Positions 1-8,761 of a DNA stretch of 29,844 nt are shown here, in pieces. The stretch covers positions 1 through 29,844 of the forward strand of contig JBAYJY010000043.1 in assembly GCA_041664945.1 (NCBI GenBank), given 5' to 3'. Below the pieces are notes generated by a model. That model made no database searches and was not told the origin of the DNA. It worked only from the letters and a program-made list of their open reading frames with translations. Origin of the DNA: JBAYJY01 sp041664945 (GTDB taxonomy: Bacteria > UBP15 > UBA6099). A program made the translations under genes and the position numbers. Each line of letters opens with the position of its first letter. The stretch's first letter is position 1.

Positions 1-286
1 TCAACGTGGTCCCAAGCCAGATTGAGCAGTTCACCGCGCCGTGCGCCTGTGTGAATCCCGCAGACGTTATCTCGGTGCCGCCGAGAAGGCCGACATTGTT
101 CTGTACATCGGCGACAAACTGGGCCAGCGTGTTGCCGACAAGGTTGCGGAGGTCGCCAACAGTGAATATTCCAGCGCTCCGACATTGTACCATGCCATCA
201 ACTCGATCACCCACGCTGCTTGCGCTTTCCGTCCGGCAATGCAGTCCGAGATTGAACGTTACGCCGGCACATTGCTAGCCGCCTGA
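1..286 (+). CDS. C-terminal end of a DUF932-like phage/plasmid protein, probably frameshifted
   Basis: The window opens inside this gene. The readable frame ends at TGA 284-286 and contains RLCESRRRYLGAAEKAD and PTLYHAINSITHAA, which resemble the C-terminus of DUF932 (phage/plasmid-like) proteins, whose function is unknown. This frame carries a stop at 23-25. The neighbouring frame across 3-32 reads NVVPSQIEQF, and joining the two with one extra base near 28-35 gives a smooth QFHRAVRLCES junction. I therefore infer a one-base deletion, either a real mutation or a sequencing error. A UUCG-capped hairpin and a RecB-like nuclease gene follow immediately. DUF932 genes commonly sit beside such nucleases on phages, plasmids and integrated elements, which fits a mobile-element edge here. 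The family call rests on resemblance of a short tail only. Confidence 0.42.
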
Positions 287-311
287 TTATCATCTCTATT
301 TCAACAATTAA

Positions 312-350
312 CAGGGCGTGGGGTTTCGACTCTGCGCCCTGAATTCTTTT
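312..350 (+). terminator. UUCG-capped hairpin followed by a T-rich stretch
   Basis: CAGGGCG at 312-318 pairs with CGCCCTG at 335-341. The stem continues inward to T324-A329 through G-T wobbles, giving about 13 pairs closed by a TTCG tetraloop (325-328). AATTCTTTT follows. It sits between the DUF932-like tail and the nuclease gene and can end transcription of the former. Confidence 0.6.
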
Positions 351-367
351 ATGGGAGTGTGAATATC

Positions 368-1102
368 ATGCTAAAACAACTATCAGCATCAAAGTTGGAT
401 TGTTATCTTCTATGCCCGCTTCGTTTTAGCCTTCGTTATTTAGACCTGATCGAACCAGAGGAAATAAGCGTACCCTTAGTGTTCGGGTCAGCGGTTCACG
501 GCACCATCAAACACATGTACAGAAAACTCATGGCCGGACAGCGTATGTCCATCGAAGAGGCTGAAAAGTCGTTCGTTCAGGACTGGGAGGCGCAATGCAC
601 GGTTCCGGTGAAGTGGAATGGCACAACGCCGGAGCAACTTCAAGATCAGGGCGTCGCGCTGGTTCGAGCATATCTCGAAGCTGTTCCCGATCCCGTCATT
701 CCCGTCGCCGTGGAGCAGGAATTGCGCGCGCCAATCGTCAACCTCATAACAGGTGAAACGATTCCCGGCATCGAGTTACACGGCATCCTCGACCGCATTG
801 AGCCGGGCAACCGTCCTATCGAGTTGAAAACGTCGAGCCAATCGTACAGCCAGTTCCGCACCGACATCTCGTTGCAGTTTAGCATTTACAGTTACCTGCT
901 CGCCTATCTTAATCAGACCGAAGAGATCGAGGGTGACTTCGAAGTTCTCGTGAAACTGAAGACTCCGAGGATGCAGAGGCTTACTACCCGGCGCAATGTC
1001 CGCGACTTCGACCGCCTGTTCCGCACCATCAAACACGTTTTGCAAGGAATCGATAGCGGCGTATTCTATACAAACCCAAGCCACATGTACTGCACGGGAT
1101 GA
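368..1102 (+). CDS. RecB/Cas4-like PD-(D/E)XK nuclease, in-frame TGA at an Fe-S cysteine position
   Basis: Predicted DNA exonuclease of the RecB/Cas4 type. The ATG at 368 is preferred over GTG 359 because GGAG at 353-356 is well spaced from it. Visible motifs are an N-terminal LLCPLRF (first cluster cysteine), GILDRIEP with the metal-binding Asp, IELKTS (the E-x-K of the active site) and SLQFSIYSY (Q-xxx-Y). The C-terminus runs MYCTG and then meets TGA at 1100-1102. Reading through in the same frame gives DLSREC and SAW, then TGA at 1130-1132. A cysteine at the TGA would complete C-x2-C-x5-C, the usual 4Fe-4S staple. The simplest reading is a TGC-to-TGA nonsense change that removes two of the three C-terminal ligands. 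Selenocysteine or a sequencing error are alternatives. The nuclease core is intact. Gene neighbourhood is phage- or plasmid-like. Confidence 0.75.
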   Translation: MLKQLSASKLDCYLLCPLRFSLRYLDLIEPEEISVPLVFGSAVHGTIKHMYRKLMAGQRMSIEEAEKSFVQDWEAQCTVPVKWNGTTPEQLQDQGVALVRAYLEAVPDPVIPVAVEQELRAPIVNLITGETIPGIELHGILDRIEPGNRPIELKTSSQSYSQFRTDISLQFSIYSYLLAYLNQTEEIEGDFEVLVKLKTPRMQRLTTRRNVRDFDRLFRTIKHVLQGIDSGVFYTNPSHMYCTG

Positions 1103-1165
1103 GATCTTAGCCGCGAATGCTCGGCTTGGTGAACCGTATGGAATTGTTTGCAAGGTAGTTATTTT

Positions 1166-1193
1166 AAACGGCGAGATACAAAGCCGTTTTTTT
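1166..1193 (+). terminator. Intrinsic terminator after the nuclease gene
   Basis: AAACGGC at 1166-1172 pairs with GCCGTTT at 1183-1189 over a 10-nt loop, and a run of T covers 1187-1193. Placement just after the nuclease reading frame fits a rho-independent terminator. Confidence 0.75.
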
Positions 1194-1331
1194 GGTTTTG
1201 TTGTTGGCCGGCGTTAAATTCCAAAATGTTGTTAGAATACGGCAGTCTTGATAACTTGGTTTCTAATTAGTCTAACATGAACCCTCCTTTCATCCACTAA
1301 CTTATCCGATATTCTTTTTATTGCCATCCTC

Positions 1332-1340
1332 TGATATAAT
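1332..1340 (+). promoter_or_regulatory. Possible extended -10 promoter for the lipoprotein gene
   Basis: TGATATAAT (TG-n-TATAAT) lies about 115 bases before the ATG at 1457; a second TATAAT is at 1401-1406. No convincing -35 box is present for either. The rest of 1194-1456 is AT-rich and I see no gene in it. Confidence 0.3.
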
Positions 1341-1456
1341 GGCATTTGCATTTAATAAAGTTGCACCGTTGTCAGAGAGGCTTTCAAAAATAATATAGTT
1401 TATAATTTGTGTTAACCTTGTTGTTTAATTAAATTTAATAATAAACTGTAATTTAT

Positions 1457-3142
1457 ATGAGAAATGCAACTGTTCGCGGCAATCATAATTTAAGGAATCG
1501 CTCAAGATTATTCTTTTTATTGCTTCCTATCTTATTAATAATGTTTCAGTTTTTTGGTTGCGGCGGAGGAGGAGGGGGGGGCGGGGCTCCACAAGCAAAC
1601 GATCCTGTTTCTTTCATCGCCATTTCCAATGTTTCTCCGGCGGGAGAGTCGGCAGTCGCTTCAAAATCCCCTATGATTACTTTCAATTCGGACAAGCCGG
1701 CAAAATGCCGATGGGCAGCGCAGGACATCGATTATGACGGAATGTTGTACAACTGTTCGGAAGGTTGGGCGACAAGCCATGGTTGCCAGGTTACAAGCCT
1801 TAACGAAGGGCGCGTTATTGTTTATATAGCTTGCGAATCGCGTATTGGACAAAAGGATACCGCCGCTTCGAACAAACACATTTCATACATAATCGATACG
1901 GCAACGCCGGGAATAGCAATCGATTATCCACAGAACGGCACGCAGTTCGACTCGACCCATCTTCCAGAAAGAGTTTCGATTAGCTACTCTGACGTAACTT
2001 CTGGCGTTGACACAAGTACATTACATGTTTTTTTCAAAATCAATGGCCGGTCCATAGAAATCACTGATTTATTTGGAAAAGACAGAACTCAGAATGCGTT
2101 CGGGTCAACCACCGATCCATCAAATACGGATCCTATCAATCGCACCTCTGTTTCCCAGTTTCCAGAAATGCCTTTTGTTGCCCCATCAAAGGTTTTCAGC
2201 GTAAACAGATCCGGGGACTTGAAGCTTCGCACACTGAAGGTTGATGGCAGTCGATTTTTACTTTGGGACACTTCGAGCAGCGCCGCAAAGCTGATAAATC
2301 TAACAAACAATACCGAATTACAGTTTTCGTTCCCCGCTCCGCCTTTATCCGTTGCCGCCTCAGCAGACAATGGGAAATTATTTGTTGTATTCAGTGGAAA
2401 TGACAATTTATATATTTATTCATTAAGTTCTCCTTCAAATTACACACCAATAACTCTTTCCGGTTTTCCAAAAGAACTGACCCTTGAAGATATTTCGGAA
2501 AAACTATATATTATATACAGCCAAATTCAAATGATAGATGTCCTGAATTGTTTAAATAACAATTTTGGAAATCCAATACATGTTAATCATTACCCTGTCA
2601 TGGTTTCCGGAGTTCCAGGCGCGGAGAATGATATTGTTACCGTTGCTGTCGAAACAGGGAGCGTAAGACTATTCAGAACAAATTCATCGGGCACGCAGAT
2701 AAACGTGATGATCGGTCTTCAACTCCCCAAAAAGCTTATAGTGGACGCCAGCGGTCAATATGCTTTTCTCTCTCTTTTTTCAGATAATAAAGTAATAGCA
2801 GTTAAACTTGCCACTGGAGAGAAAACCGAAATAGCGGTTGGTTCAGCTCCGGACGCCCTCATTGCCGGCTCTTCAGGAAATCTTCTGTGTGTGAATTCAG
2901 GAGACAGTTCAATATCTCATATTAACACGATTTCGAAATCCGTAATTTCCACAACTCTGCTCTCGACAATGATTTCAGATGGAATATATCTAAATGATTT
3001 CAGCTCGTATATCATTGCTGAAGATGTCTGGCAGATAAATGCGGCCACAATTGTGGAGATATCTGCAACAATACAAGATCTTGCAGGCAATATAGGGTTG
3101 GCATCGAATAATATTATTATAAATACAAATTTTACCCCTTAG
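1457..3142 (+). CDS. Poly-glycine lipoprotein with Cys4 Ig-like module and beta-propeller-like region
   Basis: Secreted, probably lipid-anchored protein of 561 aa, not assigned to a named family. A hydrophobic signal (residues 18-33) ends in FFGC, an imperfect lipobox, and Cys35 is followed by eight glycines. Residues about 60-145 form an Ig/FnIII-like module with cysteines 84, 100, 110 and 126 (CRW...M..NC...TSHGC...YIAC). Residues about 155-215 (VTSGVDTSTLHVFF, SIEITDLF) look like the first half of a bacterial Ig domain, and 525-558 (VEISATIQDLAGNIG) like its second half. Between them lie repeats with IYSL, IDVLN, VAVKLATGE and ISHINTISKS spacing, like a YVTN-type beta-propeller. No ribosome-binding site precedes the ATG; an eight-G tract at 1574-1581 lies just after the signal sequence. 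The same Cys4 module recurs twice in the minus-strand gene at 12286-14472. Confidence 0.72.
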   Translation: MRNATVRGNHNLRNRSRLFFLLLPILLIMFQFFGCGGGGGGGGAPQANDPVSFIAISNVSPAGESAVASKSPMITFNSDKPAKCRWAAQDIDYDGMLYNCSEGWATSHGCQVTSLNEGRVIVYIACESRIGQKDTAASNKHISYIIDTATPGIAIDYPQNGTQFDSTHLPERVSISYSDVTSGVDTSTLHVFFKINGRSIEITDLFGKDRTQNAFGSTTDPSNTDPINRTSVSQFPEMPFVAPSKVFSVNRSGDLKLRTLKVDGSRFLLWDTSSSAAKLINLTNNTELQFSFPAPPLSVAASADNGKLFVVFSGNDNLYIYSLSSPSNYTPITLSGFPKELTLEDISEKLYIIYSQIQMIDVLNCLNNNFGNPIHVNHYPVMVSGVPGAENDIVTVAVETGSVRLFRTNSSGTQINVMIGLQLPKKLIVDASGQYAFLSLFSDNKVIAVKLATGEKTEIAVGSAPDALIAGSSGNLLCVNSGDSSISHINTISKSVISTTLLSTMISDGIYLNDFSSYIIAEDVWQINAATIVEISATIQDLAGNIGLASNNIIINTNFTP

Positions 3143-3386
3143 ATTATTATGAATTATCTATCATATATCAACTAAATGATTTCTTAATTGTTAATGAATT
3201 TTAGAATATTGATATATAATAATGTTTATGTATAATTAATATCTATGCAAAATTTTGTATGACAAATAAAACATTATTGCGGAAAAAAGTATAGTTCGCT
3301 GAAGCGCGAATAGTAGTTCAATAAACCCAATGATGGATTAAATTGTGTTCCATCTGGCGGTTTTGACAAAATGGAATATATCATTT

Positions 3387-5510
3387 ATGTGTTGCAAAAG
3401 TAAAAAATCCATGTTCTTTGTTGTCACGGCAATATTGTTCATCCATGTATTATTAACAGTTGATCTTTTAGGAGGAACATCCAAAACGGGTTCCGGGTAT
3501 GAGATAATGGCAGATCTTCTTGAAAAAGCTGGAACTGCCTCGTTAAGCAACGGAGACACAGCGCTTTATCAAGCCTTGGGCCAGCAAATCGGTTACGAAA
3601 CCATGTCAAATGGCGACTACGCGTTGACAGGCGGTTTTCTTGGAGTAGTAGATGAAACGCCGCCGACCATCCAATTTATTGCTCCAGTCCAAGGAGATAG
3701 AGTTACGGAGAAAATTAACATTCTTGGCACTGTGTTTGACGAAAACGGATCCGGGTGGAATCTTCATTACGGTCCTGGAGACAATCCGACATCTTGGAAG
3801 TTGTTGGGAAGCGGTGAAAGCAACGTGTTCGAATCAGCCTTGGGTGAGTGGGATACAACATCACGGCTCTGGGGAAGGTATTCATTGCGTATTGAGGGTA
3901 CAGACGATCGCGGAAACACGGCGAACGGAACAATATATATCGATTTATATAATTCATCGGTTTTCACGCAAACATTGCCGAATAAGAAGTGGTCGATGGT
4001 GGCGCTTCCCGGAATTCCTGTTGACTCGGATCCCCGTTCTTTCTTGGTGTCGCCAAGGTATGAAATTCAAAAGTGGGATTCATATATGCAGGATAACGAG
4101 AAGGGGTTGAAATATTATATAAACTTCCCTGTATATGCCGGAGACGCTTTCTGGGTAAAGCCCTATAGGGGAGATATATCCTACACGGTGACTGCATGGG
4201 TGCCGGACACAACAAAGAATTTTGAAATCAATATGCAGCAAGGTTGGAACCAAGTCGGGATGCCTTATAACAGAATGATGTCTTGGAATCAACTGAGCTT
4301 CATCCGCGAGGGGGATACAAGCGGAATTCCATTAGGTTCCGCGGTTTCGAACGGCTGGTTGAACAGCGTGCTGTATTCATACTCCGACAACAATTACGTG
4401 GGACACAGTATCGATGAAAACATGACGCCTTTCGTTGGATATTTTGTCAAAGCAAATGTTCCAGGGAAGCTTCTTGTCGATCCTGGCGCCGGCATGAGTG
4501 ATGGAGTCGCTAGAATAGTCAGGCCGGTTTATGAATGGAGACTGCAGATCGCGGCTGAAACAGATGAAGTAAAGGACACTGAGAATTTTGCGGGTGAACT
4601 GAGGGGAGCTAATGAATATTACGGCAAAGAAGATTCCGCCGAGCCGCCCGGAGTTGAGCCGTATATTTCCGTCTATTTTCCCCATGATGACTGGGGGATG
4701 TACGCTGGCCGCTACGCTTCAGATATCAGGAACGCCAGACTCAATATCATGGAAAAAGATAAGACTTGGCCGTTTGTTGTCAAAACCAGCGATCCCTTTA
4801 AAGATGCGAGTCTTTCTTGGCCTGACGTATTATCCCTTTCCAGCAGTTACGACATTCAGATACGGGATGAGACGACCGGCTTGTTAATAAACCCTAGGAC
4901 ACAAGGTTCGTATTCGTTTAAAACCGATGGTTCGGGGAAAAGGGCTTTTACCATTCTTTCTAAAAAAGTTGGAAGCGCAGAGATTGTAAAACAAAACAGA
5001 ATATTCCCAAAAGGCTGGGCGTTGTTTTCCGTGCCTCTTGAGCTTAATGACACCGACATAAGGACGCAATTAGGCCAAGAATTGAAAAACATCACTGTTT
5101 ATCAATATGATGGCGGCAACTTCTACACGCCTCAAAGCAAAGAAAGCGTGGATATCCAAGCTGGTATCGGATATTGGCTGTACACTGATAAAGATATCGA
5201 ACTTCAACTGAGCGGCGCAGAAGTTAAAGATAGCTCGTTGATAATTGTGCCTTTGAAAGAAGGCTGGAATCTCATCGGCAATCCATTCAGCACAGATTTG
5301 GAATTCGGAAATAATATCTCTCTTCAAAAAAATGGATCTACCGTTGTGTTGTCTGAAGCAATTAAACTGGGATGGATTGATGGCGTTTTCTATTATTATG
5401 ACAAAAACGCCGGAAGGTATATAGGACTTAGGCCGGGAGGCAAATTAGTTCCTTGGACAGGCTATGCAATTAAAACTTATGGAGATTGTGATCTTGTAGT
5501 TTCAAAATGA
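3387..5510 (+). CDS. Secreted GW-repeat (GWNLIGNP-type) exoprotein with Ig-like domain
   Basis: Large exported protein, function unknown. The frame is open from a GTG at 3345, but ATG 3387 gives a compact signal peptide (KSKK, then a hydrophobic run) and is preferred; no strong Shine-Dalgarno decides it. After the signal comes a module with TGSGYEIMADLL, GQQIGYE and GDYALTGGFLG, typical of secreted repeat proteins. An Ig-like domain follows (PPTIQFIAPVQGD ... GTDDRGNTANG). Four modules begin with a Gly/Lys-Trp turn at Trp202, 287, 544 and 627: KKWSMVALPG, GWNQVGMPY, GWALFSVPL, GWNLIGNPF. Each ends with a GYxV/GYWL/GYAI strand, as pairs about 84 residues apart. The stop overlaps the next start (ATGA, 5507-5510), so this protein and the barrel protein are probably made together. 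A carbohydrate- or surface-binding role is only a guess. Confidence 0.72.
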   Translation: MCCKSKKSMFFVVTAILFIHVLLTVDLLGGTSKTGSGYEIMADLLEKAGTASLSNGDTALYQALGQQIGYETMSNGDYALTGGFLGVVDETPPTIQFIAPVQGDRVTEKINILGTVFDENGSGWNLHYGPGDNPTSWKLLGSGESNVFESALGEWDTTSRLWGRYSLRIEGTDDRGNTANGTIYIDLYNSSVFTQTLPNKKWSMVALPGIPVDSDPRSFLVSPRYEIQKWDSYMQDNEKGLKYYINFPVYAGDAFWVKPYRGDISYTVTAWVPDTTKNFEINMQQGWNQVGMPYNRMMSWNQLSFIREGDTSGIPLGSAVSNGWLNSVLYSYSDNNYVGHSIDENMTPFVGYFVKANVPGKLLVDPGAGMSDGVARIVRPVYEWRLQIAAETDEVKDTENFAGELRGANEYYGKEDSAEPPGVEPYISVYFPHDDWGMYAGRYASDIRNARLNIMEKDKTWPFVVKTSDPFKDASLSWPDVLSLSSSYDIQIRDETTGLLINPRTQGSYSFKTDGSGKRAFTILSKKVGSAEIVKQNRIFPKGWALFSVPLELNDTDIRTQLGQELKNITVYQYDGGNFYTPQSKESVDIQAGIGYWLYTDKDIELQLSGAEVKDSSLIIVPLKEGWNLIGNPFSTDLEFGNNISLQKNGSTVVLSEAIKLGWIDGVFYYYDKNAGRYIGLRPGGKLVPWTGYAIKTYGDCDLVVSK

Positions 5511-7747
5511 ATATAAAGAGAATGGTTTCTAAAACAACCGGAGTAAATATTGGCCTGTTTCTTTGTTTTTTGCCCGTATTTTTGTTTTCAGCAACACAAG
5601 CCGGCGCGAAAAGCGCACAGGGAAATTGGAAGGGGCGCTGTTTTGAATCTGGATTATTGAAGCTGTATGTGAACGGGAAAGAAACCGAGACATCGACGAC
5701 ATTGGTCTTGAAAGAAAACCGAGCGTTTATTGTAGCGGATTCAAATCTTAAGAAATACGCTCATATTGAGACATTTATTATAGATGTCGCCTTGAAAGGC
5801 TCGGTGAAGGTCAAGATAAAAAATAGAGGGCGTGAGATTATATTCACAGAAAATAAAAGTGTAATGAGGCTTAATGACAAAACCATTGAAATGCCCGTGG
5901 CTCCATTTACACATCGGGGCAAATTAATGTTGCCTGTTAGGATTTTATTTGAAAACACCGGGTATTCGATCAATTGGAGCAAAGACAAAAAAATATATGC
6001 AGTTGATAAATTGCCGATAGCTGCAAAATATAAAAACAGTTTTAAGAGTACAGAAGAGCCTAATCTGACGACAGCATCAAGAGAAATAAAAGAGAATCCG
6101 GCAATCATCCCTCAAAGATTGCCTAAAGGATATCTTGATTCTGTCTTCAAAAATAACGCCCCTGTAAAAGAAGAAGTATCTACAATATCACAAGAAGCAA
6201 TGGCGGCAACTTCTTCAATAACAAGAGAAACCGGTGTTATTGAAAATGCGAGCAATCAAGTAAGTATTGACACCTCGTTGACAAAACAAATGCCGGAACA
6301 GCCTGTGGTCAATACAGAATTGCAAAATCCCACTTCCGCAAAAGCGAAACCGAAGGAAGAGGGTTCCTCGATTGAATACACTTATGACAACATTGTAAGT
6401 TTTTCCAATGTAGCTATTTCGGGAGACACAGAGCAAAGCAACTATATCCCAAACACAGCATTATCAAATGGTTTCAACATAACATTAAAAAAACAGATGA
6501 TAAACGGCTATCAAGCTAAAGGGATTATTCGGACTACTTCGACAAACGACCCCATGTATAATCAGGGACAACTCGATAAATTTACACTTTCATTAGATAA
6601 AACGGGCAGTTCGCTGAATGCATATGACATCACGCCGAAATTTACAAATTATGCGCTTAAAAATTATCAGTTGCGAGGAATGAGCCATACGCGTTCTTCC
6701 GATGGATATTCATATACCGCTATTCTCGGCAAGTCGCCCAAGAAACTGTACGACTCGGAATACGCCAGATATGCGAGAGGCTTAAGGTTTGAAAAGTCGA
6801 AAAAGAAAGGAAGGATTGCCGGGTTTTCGTATGTAGACATAAAAGACACGGGATCGCCCCTACAATCGGAACGCTTCAGAAACAAAGTGTACATTCTTGA
6901 CTATGCAAATAGATTCGGCAAATCAACACGAATGGAATTCGAATGCGCGAGAAGCGAGAACAAGATAGGAGAACAGTCAAATGAAACGGGAAACGCCGTA
7001 CTCTTAAAAGCTGATTACAGAAACCGGATATCAAACTTAAGTTTTAAATTTGAACATATCGGCACGTTTTTTAATTCAGAAACGACTTTTTTTACTGCCG
7101 GGAAAAGAGAAGTGTCTTTAGGATACACAAAAAAAGTTAATCCAAGAATAAACTACACGACCGGATTTAAAAAAATGCTTCTGGGCGGCGAAGAGACTTC
7201 CTCGCTGCCGATTTATATAACAATGCAACCTCTGGATAAAAGACAGAAATTGAAACTCTCCTTGCGCCGCAATTTCGAAAAATCGCGGTTTGGGGGAGAC
7301 GTAAGATTTACAGATCTTCGACAATTCGGATACAGCGATGTAATCGGTTCTGTGAAAATAAGCGCGACCTATGAGAGAAAACAACAAAAAGAGGCAGATG
7401 GATCGATAGACTTCCGAGTGGCTCGGAAATCAAATTTTGAACTGCCGTTGACTTCAAAAACGATATTAAGCTTTCAAACAAAGGAGGAAAGGCGAACAAC
7501 AGGTTCGCGACCTGTAACAAGATTTTTCAAGACGGGGTTGGAATATCAGCTTGATGATTGGGCGGGAATATTCAGCAATGTTACCCGTTATTACAACAAC
7601 ACGAGCAATGACAGAATTGGATTCTCAACCGGATACAGAATGATGAATCCAGACACAAGCGCGGAAATAAGTGTGGCCTACAGTTATCTTAATTACAGGG
7701 AACATAATGATAATGTTGTAACGTTAAGCTATAGTTTCCTCAGATAA
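5507..7747 (+). CDS. Outer-membrane beta-barrel-like protein with copper-amine-oxidase-type stalk domain
   Basis: Exported protein of 746 aa. The signal peptide covers residues 1-34 (FLCFLPVFLFSATQAGA). Residues about 52-165 match the copper amine oxidase N-terminal (stalk) domain pattern: LKLYVNGKE, MRLNDKTIEMPVAPF, GKLMLPVRILFENTGYSINW and KKIYAV. This domain binds no copper itself and is usually an attachment module of surface proteins. A polar linker (about 166-290) leads to some 450 residues of alternating polar/aromatic strands, for example INYTTGFKKMLL, LKLSLRRNFEKS and AEISVAYSYLNYRE. The last residues, VTLSYSFLR, look like an outer-membrane barrel's terminal strand. I infer a stalk on a barrel of roughly 16-20 strands. 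The start overlaps the stop of the GW-repeat gene, and a FecR gene follows after 27 bases. It could be an exporter, anchor or porin. Confidence 0.65.
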   Translation: MNIKRMVSKTTGVNIGLFLCFLPVFLFSATQAGAKSAQGNWKGRCFESGLLKLYVNGKETETSTTLVLKENRAFIVADSNLKKYAHIETFIIDVALKGSVKVKIKNRGREIIFTENKSVMRLNDKTIEMPVAPFTHRGKLMLPVRILFENTGYSINWSKDKKIYAVDKLPIAAKYKNSFKSTEEPNLTTASREIKENPAIIPQRLPKGYLDSVFKNNAPVKEEVSTISQEAMAATSSITRETGVIENASNQVSIDTSLTKQMPEQPVVNTELQNPTSAKAKPKEEGSSIEYTYDNIVSFSNVAISGDTEQSNYIPNTALSNGFNITLKKQMINGYQAKGIIRTTSTNDPMYNQGQLDKFTLSLDKTGSSLNAYDITPKFTNYALKNYQLRGMSHTRSSDGYSYTAILGKSPKKLYDSEYARYARGLRFEKSKKKGRIAGFSYVDIKDTGSPLQSERFRNKVYILDYANRFGKSTRMEFECARSENKIGEQSNETGNAVLLKADYRNRISNLSFKFEHIGTFFNSETTFFTAGKREVSLGYTKKVNPRINYTTGFKKMLLGGEETSSLPIYITMQPLDKRQKLKLSLRRNFEKSRFGGDVRFTDLRQFGYSDVIGSVKISATYERKQQKEADGSIDFRVARKSNFELPLTSKTILSFQTKEERRTTGSRPVTRFFKTGLEYQLDDWAGIFSNVTRYYNNTSNDRIGFSTGYRMMNPDTSAEISVAYSYLNYREHNDNVVTLSYSFLR

Positions 7748-7774
7748 TCAAACAATAAAAGGAGGAAAAGGATT

Positions 7775-8710
7775 ATGAACAGATGGAAATCGAAAATGAG
7801 TTTGTTATTGCTCGTTTTTACTATCGGAGCGCTTGCTAGTTTATGTGCTCGAGCGGAGGCAAAACCCCAAGAAGTGATCCTGCAATCAATCAAAGGAACA
7901 GTCGCCGTGCTGATCGGCAGCGAGACGCTGGAAAAAAGCGCCGTCGAAAACATGAAAGTCCAAGAAGGAGACACGGTTTTGACTAAGTCAAAATCATCGT
8001 TGATTTTAAAATTTGAAGACGGCAGCATGGCGAAAATCGGCCCTTTAAGCAAGATAAAGATAGACAAGAGCCAATCGTCCGGACAACAGAAACAGATTTC
8101 GCTCGCAGTCGACTCAGGAAAAGTTTGGACGCGTGTTGGAAAACTTGGCACGGACTCCGGGTTTGTCGTAAAAACTCCAACTGCCATAGCTGCTGTCCGC
8201 GGCACATATTACTCATCTGAAGTGGAACAGGACGCATCAAGCCGTTTCAATGTTTTTGACGGCGAAATAGCCGTCAGCAGTGTAAATAATCCGGGGCAGC
8301 AGGTGATGGTGAAAAAGAACCAGTCCACTTCGGTTGCCGCGGGCAAAGCGCCCGAAGCTCCTAAGGAAATACCCAAGGAAGAGCTTGAAAAAGAGAAAGG
8401 CGGCTTTTCGGAGAATGAATATACAGCGGCTTCTTTCGAAATTCGCGTAAGTATTAATCCTCCGGAAATCACATCAGGTCAGAAGGCGACTGTGACCATT
8501 CAGGTTTTTAAGGACGGTTCGCCGACAAGCGAAAAAGCGAGCCTGAAAGTCAAGCTCGGGGGATCAGCTACTTTTACCCAGAACAACTCAAATCAGATCG
8601 ACATTGACACCGACAACTCAGGAGTGGCCAGCCTTGAAATTACAGGCGCTACAGCAGAAATCGTTAATGTTGATGTCCGGATGACAGCTCGCGTGAAAAA
8701 GAAAAAATAA
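7775..8710 (+). CDS. FecR-domain secreted protein with C-terminal Big_1-like domain
   Basis: Exported protein of 311 aa with a strong ribosome-binding site (AAAGGAGG) before ATG 7775. The signal peptide ends near residue 29 (ARAEA). Residues 33-190 are a FecR domain: VAVLIG, VQEGDTVLT, LILKFEDGSMAKIGP and the signature VKTPTAIAAVRGTYY at about 131-145. In this family the fold is best known from the iron-citrate regulator FecR, but no sigma-factor gene is nearby and there is no N-terminal anti-sigma segment, so a structural or surface role is more likely. A charged linker (EAPKEIPKEELEKEK) leads to an Ig-like domain (about 222-305: PPEITSGQKATVTIQVF ... GVASLEIT) similar to invasin Big_1 repeats. 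The next gene repeats the FecR plus Big_1 plan on a larger scale, so the two are likely related in role. Confidence 0.8.
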   Translation: MNRWKSKMSLLLLVFTIGALASLCARAEAKPQEVILQSIKGTVAVLIGSETLEKSAVENMKVQEGDTVLTKSKSSLILKFEDGSMAKIGPLSKIKIDKSQSSGQQKQISLAVDSGKVWTRVGKLGTDSGFVVKTPTAIAAVRGTYYSSEVEQDASSRFNVFDGEIAVSSVNNPGQQVMVKKNQSTSVAAGKAPEAPKEIPKEELEKEKGGFSENEYTAASFEIRVSINPPEITSGQKATVTIQVFKDGSPTSEKASLKVKLGGSATFTQNNSNQIDIDTDNSGVASLEITGATAEIVNVDVRMTARVKKKK

Positions 8711-8761
8711 GCTGCCCGGCAATTCCGGGAATAAATCCGCTTATTGCCTGGAGACATATTA

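Noticed and set aside
7775..8710. FecR as an anti-sigma regulator of a cell-surface signalling system
   Set aside because: No ECF sigma factor or TonB-dependent transducer is adjacent and the protein has a cleavable signal peptide with a Big_1 tail.
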